NCBI GenBank assembly: GCA_017617395.1
Contig: JAFZWG010000062.1
Coordinates: 1-38,407 of the forward strand
Direction: 5' to 3'
DNA length: 38,407 nucleotides
Source of the DNA: Lachnospiraceae bacterium
GTDB taxonomy: Bacteria > Bacillota > Clostridia > Lachnospirales > Lachnospiraceae
Positions within the stretch are counted from its first letter, which is position 1. Each line of letters begins with the position of its first letter. Position numbers and translations under genes: made by a program. The notes below the pieces were generated by a model, which had not been told where the DNA came from, did not search any database, and saw only the letters and a program-made list of their open reading frames with translations. Below, piece by piece: positions 1-7,842 of the stretch.

Positions 1-1647
<1,647 letters not shown>

Positions 1648-1654
1648 ACAAAAA

Positions 1655-1694
1655 CACCCTTCTTACCGATGACGATAAGAAGGGTGCTTTTTAT
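1655..1694. terminator. Bidirectional intrinsic terminator between clpB and the convergent lipoprotein gene
   Basis: An 11-bp perfect stem (1655-1665 with 1676-1686, arm CACCCTTCTTA) has a 10-nt loop. It is followed by a T-rich run on the plus strand and preceded by an A-rich run that serves as the U tract for the minus-strand gene. It separates two convergent transcripts. Confidence 0.9.
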
Positions 1695-1705
1695 TTGCCG
1701 AATGC

Positions 1706-2614
1706 TTATTCGATGTTAAGATACAGAACCCGGAGCATTCCGTCGTTTCGTCCCTCGGAGATAAAGATCGGAACGGGGTCCTTCTCCAGGTTGTAAAGCG
1801 TGTTGCTCTCGCAGTCGGTGCCGGAAGCCTTGATCAGGAGGAAGGCCGCATTTTCCGGGGGATAGAAGCCCGGAATGGTGCTGCCCACAGCGGCCATTGT
1901 TACGGTCTCGCCTACGGGGCGGTTGTCGCGGTCGAGATACGTGAGCGTGTACGTAAGATCCTGCGGTTTGCGCTCGACCAAGATGGTGATGTCGATCTGA
2001 TTGACACCCTGCCTGTCGGCGGTCCACGCGATATCGCTGGTTATAATCTGGTGCATGGAGATCGAGCTTCCGCTGCCGAGATACTCGGGGCCGAGCGGGT
2101 CCTTGCAGTACAGCGAGCCGTCCTCACGCTCGTAGACGTGGTAAAACTTCAGATACCGGTCGGTTTCGGTTGTGCATGCGACGGCGGTGAAAGTCGCGGC
2201 ATTCACTGTGTCCCCATTGATCTGCATGGTCTCTTTGTCGACGTCGGTGATGATTGTGGAGTACGTCACATCCGTTCCATACATGCCTCCGGTGATGATG
2301 AGCCGCTGCGCGTATTCGTATGTTCTGCCGCTGTACGGCATGTAGTAGTTCGCACACAGATACACCTCCCGGTCAAATTCCGTCCGGATGCTCGAGACAT
2401 CGAGAACACCGTCCTCTTTCGTATACAACAATTCAAATTCGTTGATGGAACCGGCGTTATTGTTAAAATCATCCGGCGTAAATACCAGAAAGCCGATTCC
2501 AATCGGAACATCCTTGCTCCCGGGGGAGTCCATGGCCTCCACCGCAAGCTTTCCGCTGCACCCACACAAGCTGCATAATGCTATCAGTAAAAAGATCAAA
2601 CTATACTTCTTCAT
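1706..2614 (-). CDS. Putative lipoprotein of unknown function
   Basis: 302 residues with a type II signal peptide: a short basic start (MKKYS), a hydrophobic stretch, and a lipobox ending in Cys19 (SLCGC). It is therefore predicted to be lipid-anchored on the outer face of the membrane. The mature part has no domain I recognise. It looks beta-rich, with alternating Thr/Tyr/Val segments and the phrase TYTLTYLDRDNRPVGE, which hints at an immunoglobulin-like fold. The start ATG overlaps the end of the upstream regulator gene by 14 bp and has a GGGGAG ribosome site inside that gene, so the two are translationally coupled. It is the last gene of a three-gene operon with a regulator and a polytopic membrane protein, which suggests an envelope-sensing or envelope-stress role (inference only). 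Confidence 0.8.
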   Translation of the reverse strand: MKKYSLIFLLIALCSLCGCSGKLAVEAMDSPGSKDVPIGIGFLVFTPDDFNNNAGSINEFELLYTKEDGVLDVSSIRTEFDREVYLCANYYMPYSGRTYEYAQRLIITGGMYGTDVTYSTIITDVDKETMQINGDTVNAATFTAVACTTETDRYLKFYHVYEREDGSLYCKDPLGPEYLGSGSSISMHQIITSDIAWTADRQGVNQIDITILVERKPQDLTYTLTYLDRDNRPVGETVTMAAVGSTIPGFYPPENAAFLLIKASGTDCESNTLYNLEKDPVPIFISEGRNDGMLRVLYLNIE

Positions 2615-2825
2615 CGTTTAACTCCCCGTCAAATTTCAAGATGTCACCCACATCGCAATGCAGGTGGTAACAGATTTTGTTGATTGTTTCGAACCGCACG
2701 CCTTTTGCCTTGCCGCTTCGAAGAATCGAGAGATTGGCCTCCGTGATTCCGATCAGGGCGCACAGCTCCTTGGATGTCATTCCGTTTTTCTTCAACACAT
2801 CCTCAAGATAGACTTTGATCGCCAT
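2601..2825 (-). CDS. Small Cro/C1-type helix-turn-helix regulator (YozG-like)
   Basis: 74 residues, essentially one helix-turn-helix domain: MTSKELCALIGITEANLSIL forms the HTH, followed by KAKGVRFETINKICYHL and a C-terminal CDVGDILKF. This matches the small XRE-family proteins typified by YozG, which in Firmicutes are usually co-transcribed with a small membrane protein. Here the partner gene lies 9 bp upstream. The TAG stop of that partner is part of this gene's TAGGAGAG ribosome site, so translation is probably coupled. Likely a DNA-binding repressor of its own operon; a palindrome overlapping the operon promoter (3722-3751) is a candidate operator. The family call is confident; the target is inferred. 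Confidence 0.88.
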   Translation of the reverse strand: MAIKVYLEDVLKKNGMTSKELCALIGITEANLSILRSGKAKGVRFETINKICYHLHCDVGDILKFDGELNDEEV

Positions 2826-2834
2826 GGCCCTCTC

Positions 2835-3692
2835 CTAAATGTACAATGAGTTCTCTTCCTTCACTTCGCGCGCCTCGCGGATCATGTGGAGCGCCGCGGG
2901 GATGAAGGCGATGACAATGAGCTCCGACAGCGGCAGGATCATGCTGACTTTCACCGAGGTAAGCCGCTTGATCAACACGAGCTGCATGACGTTGTATGCC
3001 GCGACGAGCAGAAGATATGCGACGATCTCGACGACGCAGAACACGGTAAATGCACGGAGCCTGCGTTCGAGTGCCTGCGTCGCGCCCTCGCGCCGGTAGC
3101 GCCGTACCACGAGCGCGGTCAGAAGAAATGTCGCCGCCAGTGCGATGTCCGAGATGATTCCGAAGACTGCCTTTCCGATCCGGAACGCGTCGTCGAACGG
3201 AGTAGTGTCACCGATCCCGCTCTGTTCCTTAACAAAAACATACACTCCGGAAAATGCAACCGCCACCAGGACGATCGCCGCCAGAATGCAGAGCCGCTCC
3301 ATCAGCCGAAGCGTTTCCTCACGCGAGCCGCGGAGCAGCTTCAGGCTGAACCGAAGAACGAGATAGCAAAGCACCAGCGAGTAAAATGCACACGTGATGA
3401 CCGAGACGCCGAGATCCGCATCGATCGGTGCGCCGAGCATCGACCAGTCACCGATCAGCATCGGATTGACGGACAGGTAGATCGTGACCGCCTCCGCAAT
3501 GGCAATCGGGATCAGACAATAGTCAACCAGGAGGGATTTCTTTCGCAGCCGGAGCACAACCAGCACCGCAACCGGAATCAGGCTGAGCAGAACGAGCAGC
3601 GCCCAGGCACACAGATTGCCGAACGTCCCCGACAGTGACATGTTTCGCAGGAGCTCCCCCAACCGGCGAAACGGAAAATTCGTAATGTTCAT
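2835..3692 (-). CDS. Polytopic membrane protein of unknown function
   Basis: 285 residues with about seven hydrophobic segments, roughly at residues 24-47, 54-74, 93-115, 133-153, 168-190, 207-230 and 246-266. Arg-rich loops (RLRKK, RRYRREG, RRLRA) should face the cytoplasm by the positive-inside rule. No family is recognised. Its position before a YozG-like regulator recalls DUF2975 and similar small membrane proteins, but it is longer than those. The start was placed at the ATG at 3692 because AGGAGG lies 5 nt upstream; an in-frame TTG six codons earlier would place the ribosome site inside the gene. First gene of the operon with the regulator and lipoprotein. Confidence 0.8.
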   Translation of the reverse strand: MNITNFPFRRLGELLRNMSLSGTFGNLCAWALLVLLSLIPVAVLVVLRLRKKSLLVDYCLIPIAIAEAVTIYLSVNPMLIGDWSMLGAPIDADLGVSVITCAFYSLVLCYLVLRFSLKLLRGSREETLRLMERLCILAAIVLVAVAFSGVYVFVKEQSGIGDTTPFDDAFRIGKAVFGIISDIALAATFLLTALVVRRYRREGATQALERRLRAFTVFCVVEIVAYLLLVAAYNVMQLVLIKRLTSVKVSMILPLSELIVIAFIPAALHMIREAREVKEENSLYI

Positions 3693-3721
3693 AGCCGCCT
3701 CCTGTGGCAAATTATTGTTTT

Positions 3722-3758
3722 ACGATAATACCGTAGCACTAAAATTATCGTTTGTCAA
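3722..3758 (-). promoter_or_regulatory. Promoter with overlapping 8-bp inverted repeat (candidate operator)
   Basis: On the minus strand a perfect -35 box TTGACA (3753-3758) is followed after 17 nt by a weak -10 TACGGT (3730-3735). A perfect inverted repeat, ACGATAAT at 3722-3729 and ATTATCGT at 3744-3751, has arms that abut the -35 and straddle the -10. That is the geometry expected for repression by the small HTH protein encoded in the operon. The link to that regulator is inferred. Confidence 0.55.
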
Positions 3759-3808
3759 TAATTTCTTTTGAATTTTTCGAAAAATGTTCCGCGGAGGATT
3801 CCGGCGCA

Positions 3809-3841
3809 CAAAAAAGGAACGCCGGTTCGCTCCGACGTTCC
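3809..3841 (-). terminator. Intrinsic terminator of asd
   Basis: A 10-bp stem with one G-T pair (3816-3825 with 3832-3841) and a 6-nt loop. Read on the minus strand it is followed by six T residues (3810-3815). It ends the asd transcript just before the divergent promoter of the membrane-protein operon. Confidence 0.85.
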
Positions 3842-3877
3842 CTGAATTGGTCTTTTTGTTGTCAAAGCAGCGGAAGA

Positions 3878-4978
3878 TTACTTCGCGCTGATGTAGCCCT
3901 GTGCCACAAGAAGCTCTGCGGAGAGGATTGCACCGCCGGCAGCGCCGCGCTTGGTGTTGTGCGACAGTCCGACGAACTTCCAGTCGTAGACAGCGTCCTC
4001 GCGGAGACGGCCTGCGCATACGCCCATACCGTTCTCGGTCTCGCGGTCGAGCTTGCACTGCGGACGGTTGTCCTCCTCGAAGTAGGTGATGAACTGCTTC
4101 GGTGCGCTCGGAAGCTCGAGCTCCTGCGGAAGACCCTTGAAGTTCTTCCATGCCTCGAGGATCTGCTCCTTCGTGGGCTTCTTCTTGAAGTTTACGAACA
4201 CGGCTGCGGTGTGTCCGTCCGAAACCGGAACGCGGATGCACTGCGTCGTGATGATCGGCGCGCTTGCCTTGACGATCTCACCGTTCTCGATGTGTCCCCA
4301 GATGCGGAGAGGCTCCTGCTCGCTCTTCTCCTCCTCGCCGCCGATGTACGGAATGACGTTGTCAATCATTTCCGGCCAGTCCTTGAAGGTCTTGCCGGCG
4401 CCGGAGATTGCCTGGTACGTCGTTGCAACGACAACCGTGGGCTCAAACTCCTTGAGTGCGTGGAGCATGGGAGTGTAGCTCTGGATGGAGCAGTTCGGCT
4501 TGCAGGTGATGAAGCCGCGCTTCGTGCCGAGGCGCTTCTTCTGGAACTCGATCACCGCGTAGTGCTGCGGGTTCAATTCCGGCACAACCATCGGAACGTC
4601 GGGCGTCCAGCGGTGCGCGCTGTTGTTGGAGACGACGGGCGTCTCGGTCTTGGCGTAAGCCTCCTCGATCGCGCGGATCTCGTCCTTCTTCAGATCCACA
4701 GCGGAAAATACAAAATCACACGTCGCGGCAACCTTCTCCACCTCGCTTGCGTCGTAGACGATCAGGTCCTTGACCGCCTCGGGCATGGGAGTGGGCATCT
4801 TCCAACGGTCACCGACCGCATCCTCGTAACGCTTGCCTGCGCTTCTCGGCGAAGCGGCCACGGTTACGACCTCAAACCAGGGATGGTTTTCCAAAAGAGA
4901 GACGAAGCGCTGGCCGACCATGCCGGTGGCACCGATCACGCCGACGCGCAGTTTCTTGTCAAGATTGAATTTTGCCAT
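3878..4978 (-). CDS. asd: Aspartate-semialdehyde dehydrogenase
   Basis: Reduces aspartyl phosphate to aspartate semialdehyde with NADPH, the branch-point step to lysine/diaminopimelate, threonine and methionine. 366 residues. The Rossmann motif GATGMVG is at residues 16-22, the catalytic Cys163 lies in CKPNCSIQ, and the active-site His256 in SDGHTAAVF. Wording and length fit the archaeal/fungal-type enzyme branch rather than the E. coli type. The start MAKFNLDKK has GGAGG 6 nt upstream; the open frame extends 15 codons further but without a ribosome site. It has its own promoter (5066-5094) with a palindrome at the predicted start of transcription. dapF of the same pathway is 15 kb away on the other strand. 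Confidence 0.95.
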   Translation of the reverse strand: MAKFNLDKKLRVGVIGATGMVGQRFVSLLENHPWFEVVTVAASPRSAGKRYEDAVGDRWKMPTPMPEAVKDLIVYDASEVEKVAATCDFVFSAVDLKKDEIRAIEEAYAKTETPVVSNNSAHRWTPDVPMVVPELNPQHYAVIEFQKKRLGTKRGFITCKPNCSIQSYTPMLHALKEFEPTVVVATTYQAISGAGKTFKDWPEMIDNVIPYIGGEEEKSEQEPLRIWGHIENGEIVKASAPIITTQCIRVPVSDGHTAAVFVNFKKKPTKEQILEAWKNFKGLPQELELPSAPKQFITYFEEDNRPQCKLDRETENGMGVCAGRLREDAVYDWKFVGLSHNTKRGAAGGAILSAELLVAQGYISAK

Positions 4979-5038
4979 AAGAACCTCCGATTTCGACGGG
5001 ATGTCCGATCGTTCCCGCCGCACATTTGTTTTTCTGTC

Positions 5039-5054
5039 ACGGACATTTGTCCGT
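5039..5054. promoter_or_regulatory. Palindrome just downstream of the asd transcription start
   Basis: ACGGACA and TGTCCGT (7-bp arms) flank a TT centre at 5039-5054. It lies a few bases downstream of the predicted start of transcription, a position typical for a repressor operator or a 5'-end hairpin. The binding protein is unknown. Confidence 0.4.
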
Positions 5055-5065
5055 AATTAGTCGCT

Positions 5066-5094
5066 ATTCTACCCCAAGCAAACAAATAATGCAA
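5066..5094 (-). promoter_or_regulatory. asd promoter
   Basis: Minus-strand -35 TTGCAT (plus strand 5089-5094), 17-nt spacer, -10 TAGAAT (5066-5071). It gives a leader of about 80 nt before the asd ATG. Confidence 0.65.
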
Positions 5095-5120
5095 GCACTT
5101 TTTTTGCGATTTTTGCAAAT

Positions 5121-5876
5121 CTATTCGGTTTTCTCCGGAATCGGCAGACCGAACATGATCCGGATGATGTCGAAGGACCGGTCCACGCGCTCCTTGGTGC
5201 AGGGGTGGATGCCCATGTACATGCCGGTCACCTGATAGCCCTCCGGCGTGAGCGACTTCACAAACTCCGAGTTGTCGAGGCGGATGGCGTAGATGTGCAC
5301 GGCGCCGTCGCCGTCCCCGTGCTCGTTGCGGTAGGCCGCGCGAAGGAAGTCTTCCTCCGTGAGCACCGCGCGGATGTCCTCGGGAAGGTCGTCAAGGGAG
5401 TAGAAGACTCCATTTTCCGCATAGCGGAGAATATCTTCCTGCGAGGAAACCAGAAGGTCGAGCGTGTTCGCGAAGAGGAACGTCGAGATCGCGGTCGAGT
5501 CCGCAGTGCTGTCGGAGCGGTAGTTGTGGTTGATCTGCACCGTCTCCTTTTTAATATCCAGCCCGAGCTTGCTCTTGAGCTCCTCGGTGTAATCCTCCAT
5601 GACCTCCATATCCCAGGGGCAGTCGACGATCACCATCTGCGCGACGACATCCGGCTTCGGACGGAAGGTCTGGTACAGCGCGTACCCGAGCAGCGCGGTC
5701 ACCGCCAGAATGATGCCGACCTTCAGCGCGTAATAATCCCAAAGGTAGCGGAACTTCTCCTTGCGGGTCATGCCCGCGAGGCGCTCCTTGAGCGGTTTGC
5801 GGCCGTCCTCCTCGGCCTGCTGATGATAAATCGCAGCGTCGTCATCGAGCGCTGTTTTCTTATTCTCCAGATTCAT
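5121..5876 (-). CDS. Single-pass membrane protein of unknown function
   Basis: 251 residues: a charged cytoplasmic N-terminus of about 50 residues (KTALDDDAAIYHQQAEEDGRK), one transmembrane helix at about 52-70, and an extracellular domain of about 180 residues containing FANTLDLLVSSQEDILRYAENG. That wording resembles hypothetical membrane proteins seen in many Lachnospiraceae; it faintly recalls periplasmic binding folds but I do not assign a family. The AGGAGG site lies about 14 nt before the ATG, unusually far, and no better in-frame start is seen. It follows the DUF2927-like lipoprotein gene by 50 bp and precedes the asd promoter, so it is probably co-transcribed with the lipoprotein. Confidence 0.75.
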   Translation of the reverse strand: MNLENKKTALDDDAAIYHQQAEEDGRKPLKERLAGMTRKEKFRYLWDYYALKVGIILAVTALLGYALYQTFRPKPDVVAQMVIVDCPWDMEVMEDYTEELKSKLGLDIKKETVQINHNYRSDSTADSTAISTFLFANTLDLLVSSQEDILRYAENGVFYSLDDLPEDIRAVLTEEDFLRAAYRNEHGDGDGAVHIYAIRLDNSEFVKSLTPEGYQVTGMYMGIHPCTKERVDRSFDIIRIMFGLPIPEKTE

Positions 5877-5926
5877 TGAAAACCGTACTGTCCTCCTGCC
5901 GTAAAACTGTCGGCTGCATTTTCCGA

Positions 5927-6811
5927 CTAGCGTAAAATGTTCCCGATCTCATTCGCAACCTCATCGATCGTCATGCCGGGCTGTATCGCGGGGTGGTAAA
6001 GCACCTCGAACAAAATCCAGTCGAGCTTTGTCGGCTCCTGGACCTCGTTGTAGCCCTGATAGAAGAGGCTTTCCGGATATTTATATGAGTCATTCTGAAG
6101 GCCGGTGCACTGCACAAGCTCCTCCCAGATGACAGAATTCCGTTCGTGCTGCGACATCGACGTGCGAATGCCGATGCGCGATTTGATGATGGCCGAGCCC
6201 TGGAACCAGCATGTGGCAAATCCATCCGTGAGGTCGGTGATGTTCGACGGTGTGATCTCGTCGTATTTGTCATCCGGGTAGAAATACATGCACACGTTGG
6301 CGTCGTCCTCGTAAAGCACCTCGCTGATGCCCGGGAAGCCGTTCACGCGGTTCATCGCGCTGTAAATGTTCGCAAGCACCTGCCGGTCCTTCTGCGTCGG
6401 AGTTCCTCCGATATAAATCTTGATCGGCGAAGTCCACTTGTGGACCGCATATGCGCTGACACCGTATTCCACGCGCAGCGCGACTTCGTCGAAATACTCC
6501 AGAATCTCCTCCGCGCGGTACCCGTGCCGGTCCACGCGGCTGCTCGAATCCGCCCCGGTGATTCTCGGCGTCGGAGAAACCTTCTCCGTCGGCGTTCCGG
6601 CCTTGGGCGTTGCCGTCGGTTTCTTCGTCGGAGCCTTCGTTATCGTCCCCGTCGGCGGTGTGACGCCCGGCGACAGCAAAAAGCCGTGCTCATCCCGCAT
6701 GCTCGGTGCCTGCACCTCACGCCTTGTGGCGCGCGGCTGCCCGCAGCCGCCCAACATGACCGCCGCCAGCAACAGCAACACCGCTGCAATTGTCGCTTGC
6801 CTATGCTTCAT
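5927..6811 (-). CDS. DUF2927-like lipoprotein
   Basis: 294 residues. The signal peptide has a lipobox ending at Cys23 (LGGCG), followed by a Lys/Thr/Pro linker (APTKKPTATPKAGTPT) that should span the wall, then a globular domain. Segments such as YIGGTPTQKDRQVL, ISEVLYEDDANVCMYF and NSVIWEELVQCTGLQND match the general pattern of DUF2927. That group has a Glu/Gln-containing helix followed by a LGLxND-type motif and resembles degenerate zinc-protease domains. Function unknown. The start at 6811 was chosen because AAAGAGGA lies about 8 nt upstream; the open frame continues 16 codons further without a site. Its promoter -35 box lies inside the palindromic element at 6923-7238. Confidence 0.8.
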   Translation of the reverse strand: MKHRQATIAAVLLLLAAVMLGGCGQPRATRREVQAPSMRDEHGFLLSPGVTPPTGTITKAPTKKPTATPKAGTPTEKVSPTPRITGADSSSRVDRHGYRAEEILEYFDEVALRVEYGVSAYAVHKWTSPIKIYIGGTPTQKDRQVLANIYSAMNRVNGFPGISEVLYEDDANVCMYFYPDDKYDEITPSNITDLTDGFATCWFQGSAIIKSRIGIRTSMSQHERNSVIWEELVQCTGLQNDSYKYPESLFYQGYNEVQEPTKLDWILFEVLYHPAIQPGMTIDEVANEIGNILR

Positions 6812-6907
6812 CACATTCTTCCTCTTTCTTACGCACAAGTCTCTTCTCGTTCTGTTCACGCATCTAAACTTGTCCCCACTTCCGTCGCCGCACCGCGGCG
6901 CTTCCTC

Positions 6908-6936
6908 AGTATATCACATTTATTTGGGGGATTCAA
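6908..6936 (-). promoter_or_regulatory. Promoter of the DUF2927-like lipoprotein gene, embedded in element E1
   Basis: Minus-strand -35 TTGAAT (6931-6936), 17-nt spacer, -10 TATACT (6908-6913). The -35 box is part of the outermost stem of the palindromic element, so the element supplies an outward-facing promoter. Confidence 0.55.
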
Positions 6937-7238
6937 CTGGGGGGGAGATACGGCGGCCCCCACCGCTTGCACATCTTCGCGACAACGCGTGAGGCCTCTG
7001 TGACTCCGGCAGGGCACGGGGAATCTAAGCGCGCGCGGCGATCTCATGGGCGTTTCTGCGGGGCTCGCTTCGCTTCGAACAGTCCTCGAAACGCCCTAAT
7101 CGATCTTGCGCACGCTAAGATAGCCCTCCCGACGGCTGGTACCGTCGGGAGTTGCATGCCTCGTCACAGAGGCCTCGCGCGTTGTTGCGCACATCGGAAA
7201 GGGCGGTGGGAGCCGCCTCCACCGTTGAATTCTCTAAA
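6923..7238 (+). repeat. Element E1: 316-bp palindromic structured element (possible ncRNA or MITE-like repeat)
   Basis: No credible gene lies here; frames on both strands lack starts and ribosome sites. The stretch folds as nested stems. Outer arms 6923-6937 and 7224-7238 pair over 15 bp with three G-U pairs. 6952-6966 pairs with 7202-7216. 6982-7004 pairs with 7163-7185 over 23 bp with a single G-U. 7023-7036 pairs imperfectly with 7108-7122. 7048-7056 pairs with 7088-7096 (9 bp) around a core loop. A separate 10-bp hairpin is at 7126-7135/7142-7151. The G-U pairs are valid only if RNA is made from the plus strand. A related element lies inverted at 7438-7762. Confidence 0.75.
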
Positions 7239-7264
7239 ATAATATAACAAGAGGAGGCCGCGGG

Positions 7265-7394
7265 CGCGGATGTATCCTTTCACATCCGCGGCGTGGCGGC
7301 TCCGCGCACGAGGCAACCGGCCGAGAAGCGCCCCTTCGGGGCAGCGCCGAGGTCGGTTGGATGACAATCGGGGACAGTCCCCCTGTCATCTTTT
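7265..7394 (+). repeat. Folded module between E1 and E2, ending in a terminator-like hairpin
   Basis: Three consecutive hairpins. CGCGGATGT 7265-7273 pairs with 7282-7290. A 9-bp stem 7314-7322/7351-7359 (one G-U) encloses a GC hairpin at 7330-7342 capped by a cTTCGg tetraloop. GATGACA 7360-7366 pairs with 7384-7390 around GGGG/CCCC, followed by TTTTC, resembling an intrinsic terminator. The UUCG cap argues for function as RNA. Confidence 0.6.
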
Positions 7395-7404
7395 CACTCC
7401 GCGT

Positions 7405-7468
7405 GTCTTTTCTTCCCTCCCGGGAAGCGCTGCGCGCGTCTTTCCTTCCCTCTCGGGAAGCGCCGCGG
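7405..7468 (+). repeat. 33-bp direct repeat at the edge of element E2
   Basis: Two adjacent diverged copies start at 7405 and 7438 (each GTCTTTYCTTCCCTCYCGGG then AAGCGC). A third copy lies inverted at 7732-7762 as the other outer arm of E2. The inner copy is the left arm of E2; the outer copy looks like a duplicated end. Confidence 0.65.
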
Positions 7469-7762
7469 ATTCTCCTGCCTTCTTTGAAATGGGGGAAAAC
7501 ACGAAGGGCTCGGCGAGGAAGCATGTAACTCCCAAAGGCGACGCCTTTGGGAGGGATGTCTTGGCGCGCGGGAGCAGAGCATAGGCCGATTCGAGGACTG
7601 TTCGAAGCGAAGCGAGCCCCGCAGAATCGGCCTTGGTTATGCGGGTGAAGCGCGCGCATAGACATCCAGTACCCTGCGATCTCGCCGAGCCTCTTCGTGT
7701 TTCCCCCATCCAGAACCCTGGCGGAGAATCCGCGAGCACACCCCCGGGAGGCAAGAAAAGAC
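7438..7762 (-). repeat. Element E2: 325-bp palindromic structured element, inverted relative of E1
   Basis: Nested stems again. 7438-7475 pairs with 7723-7762, including a perfect 12-bp block 7464-7475/7723-7734. 7491-7517 pairs with 7681-7707 (27 nt with single-base bulges). 7554-7570 pairs with 7651-7667. 7579-7592 pairs with 7624-7642, and its 9-bp part 7584-7592/7624-7632 surrounds the core. The side hairpin is 7529-7538/7544-7553. The 37-nt core at 7590-7626 is identical, on the minus strand, to 7054-7090 of E1, while the flanking stems differ in sequence but stay paired. Size and layout match E1. Confidence 0.75.
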
Positions 7763-7791
7763 TTGCATTTTCCGGGGAAGGAGTGTAAGAT
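7763..7791 (+). promoter_or_regulatory. Promoter of the peptide-transporter operon
   Basis: -35 TTGCAT (7763-7768), 17-nt spacer, -10 TAAGAT (7786-7791). The -35 begins at the base after the outer arm of element E2 ends. The leader to the ATG at 7843 is about 45 nt. Confidence 0.65.
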
Positions 7792-7842
7792 GGGGGCGTA
7801 AAAATCTAATAAGGTCCACTGGAAAGTGGGGAAGGAGCAAAG

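Noticed and set aside
4979-5120. Lysine riboswitch upstream of asd
   Set aside because: The leader from the predicted promoter is about 80 nt, too short for the lysine aptamer, and shows only a small palindrome.
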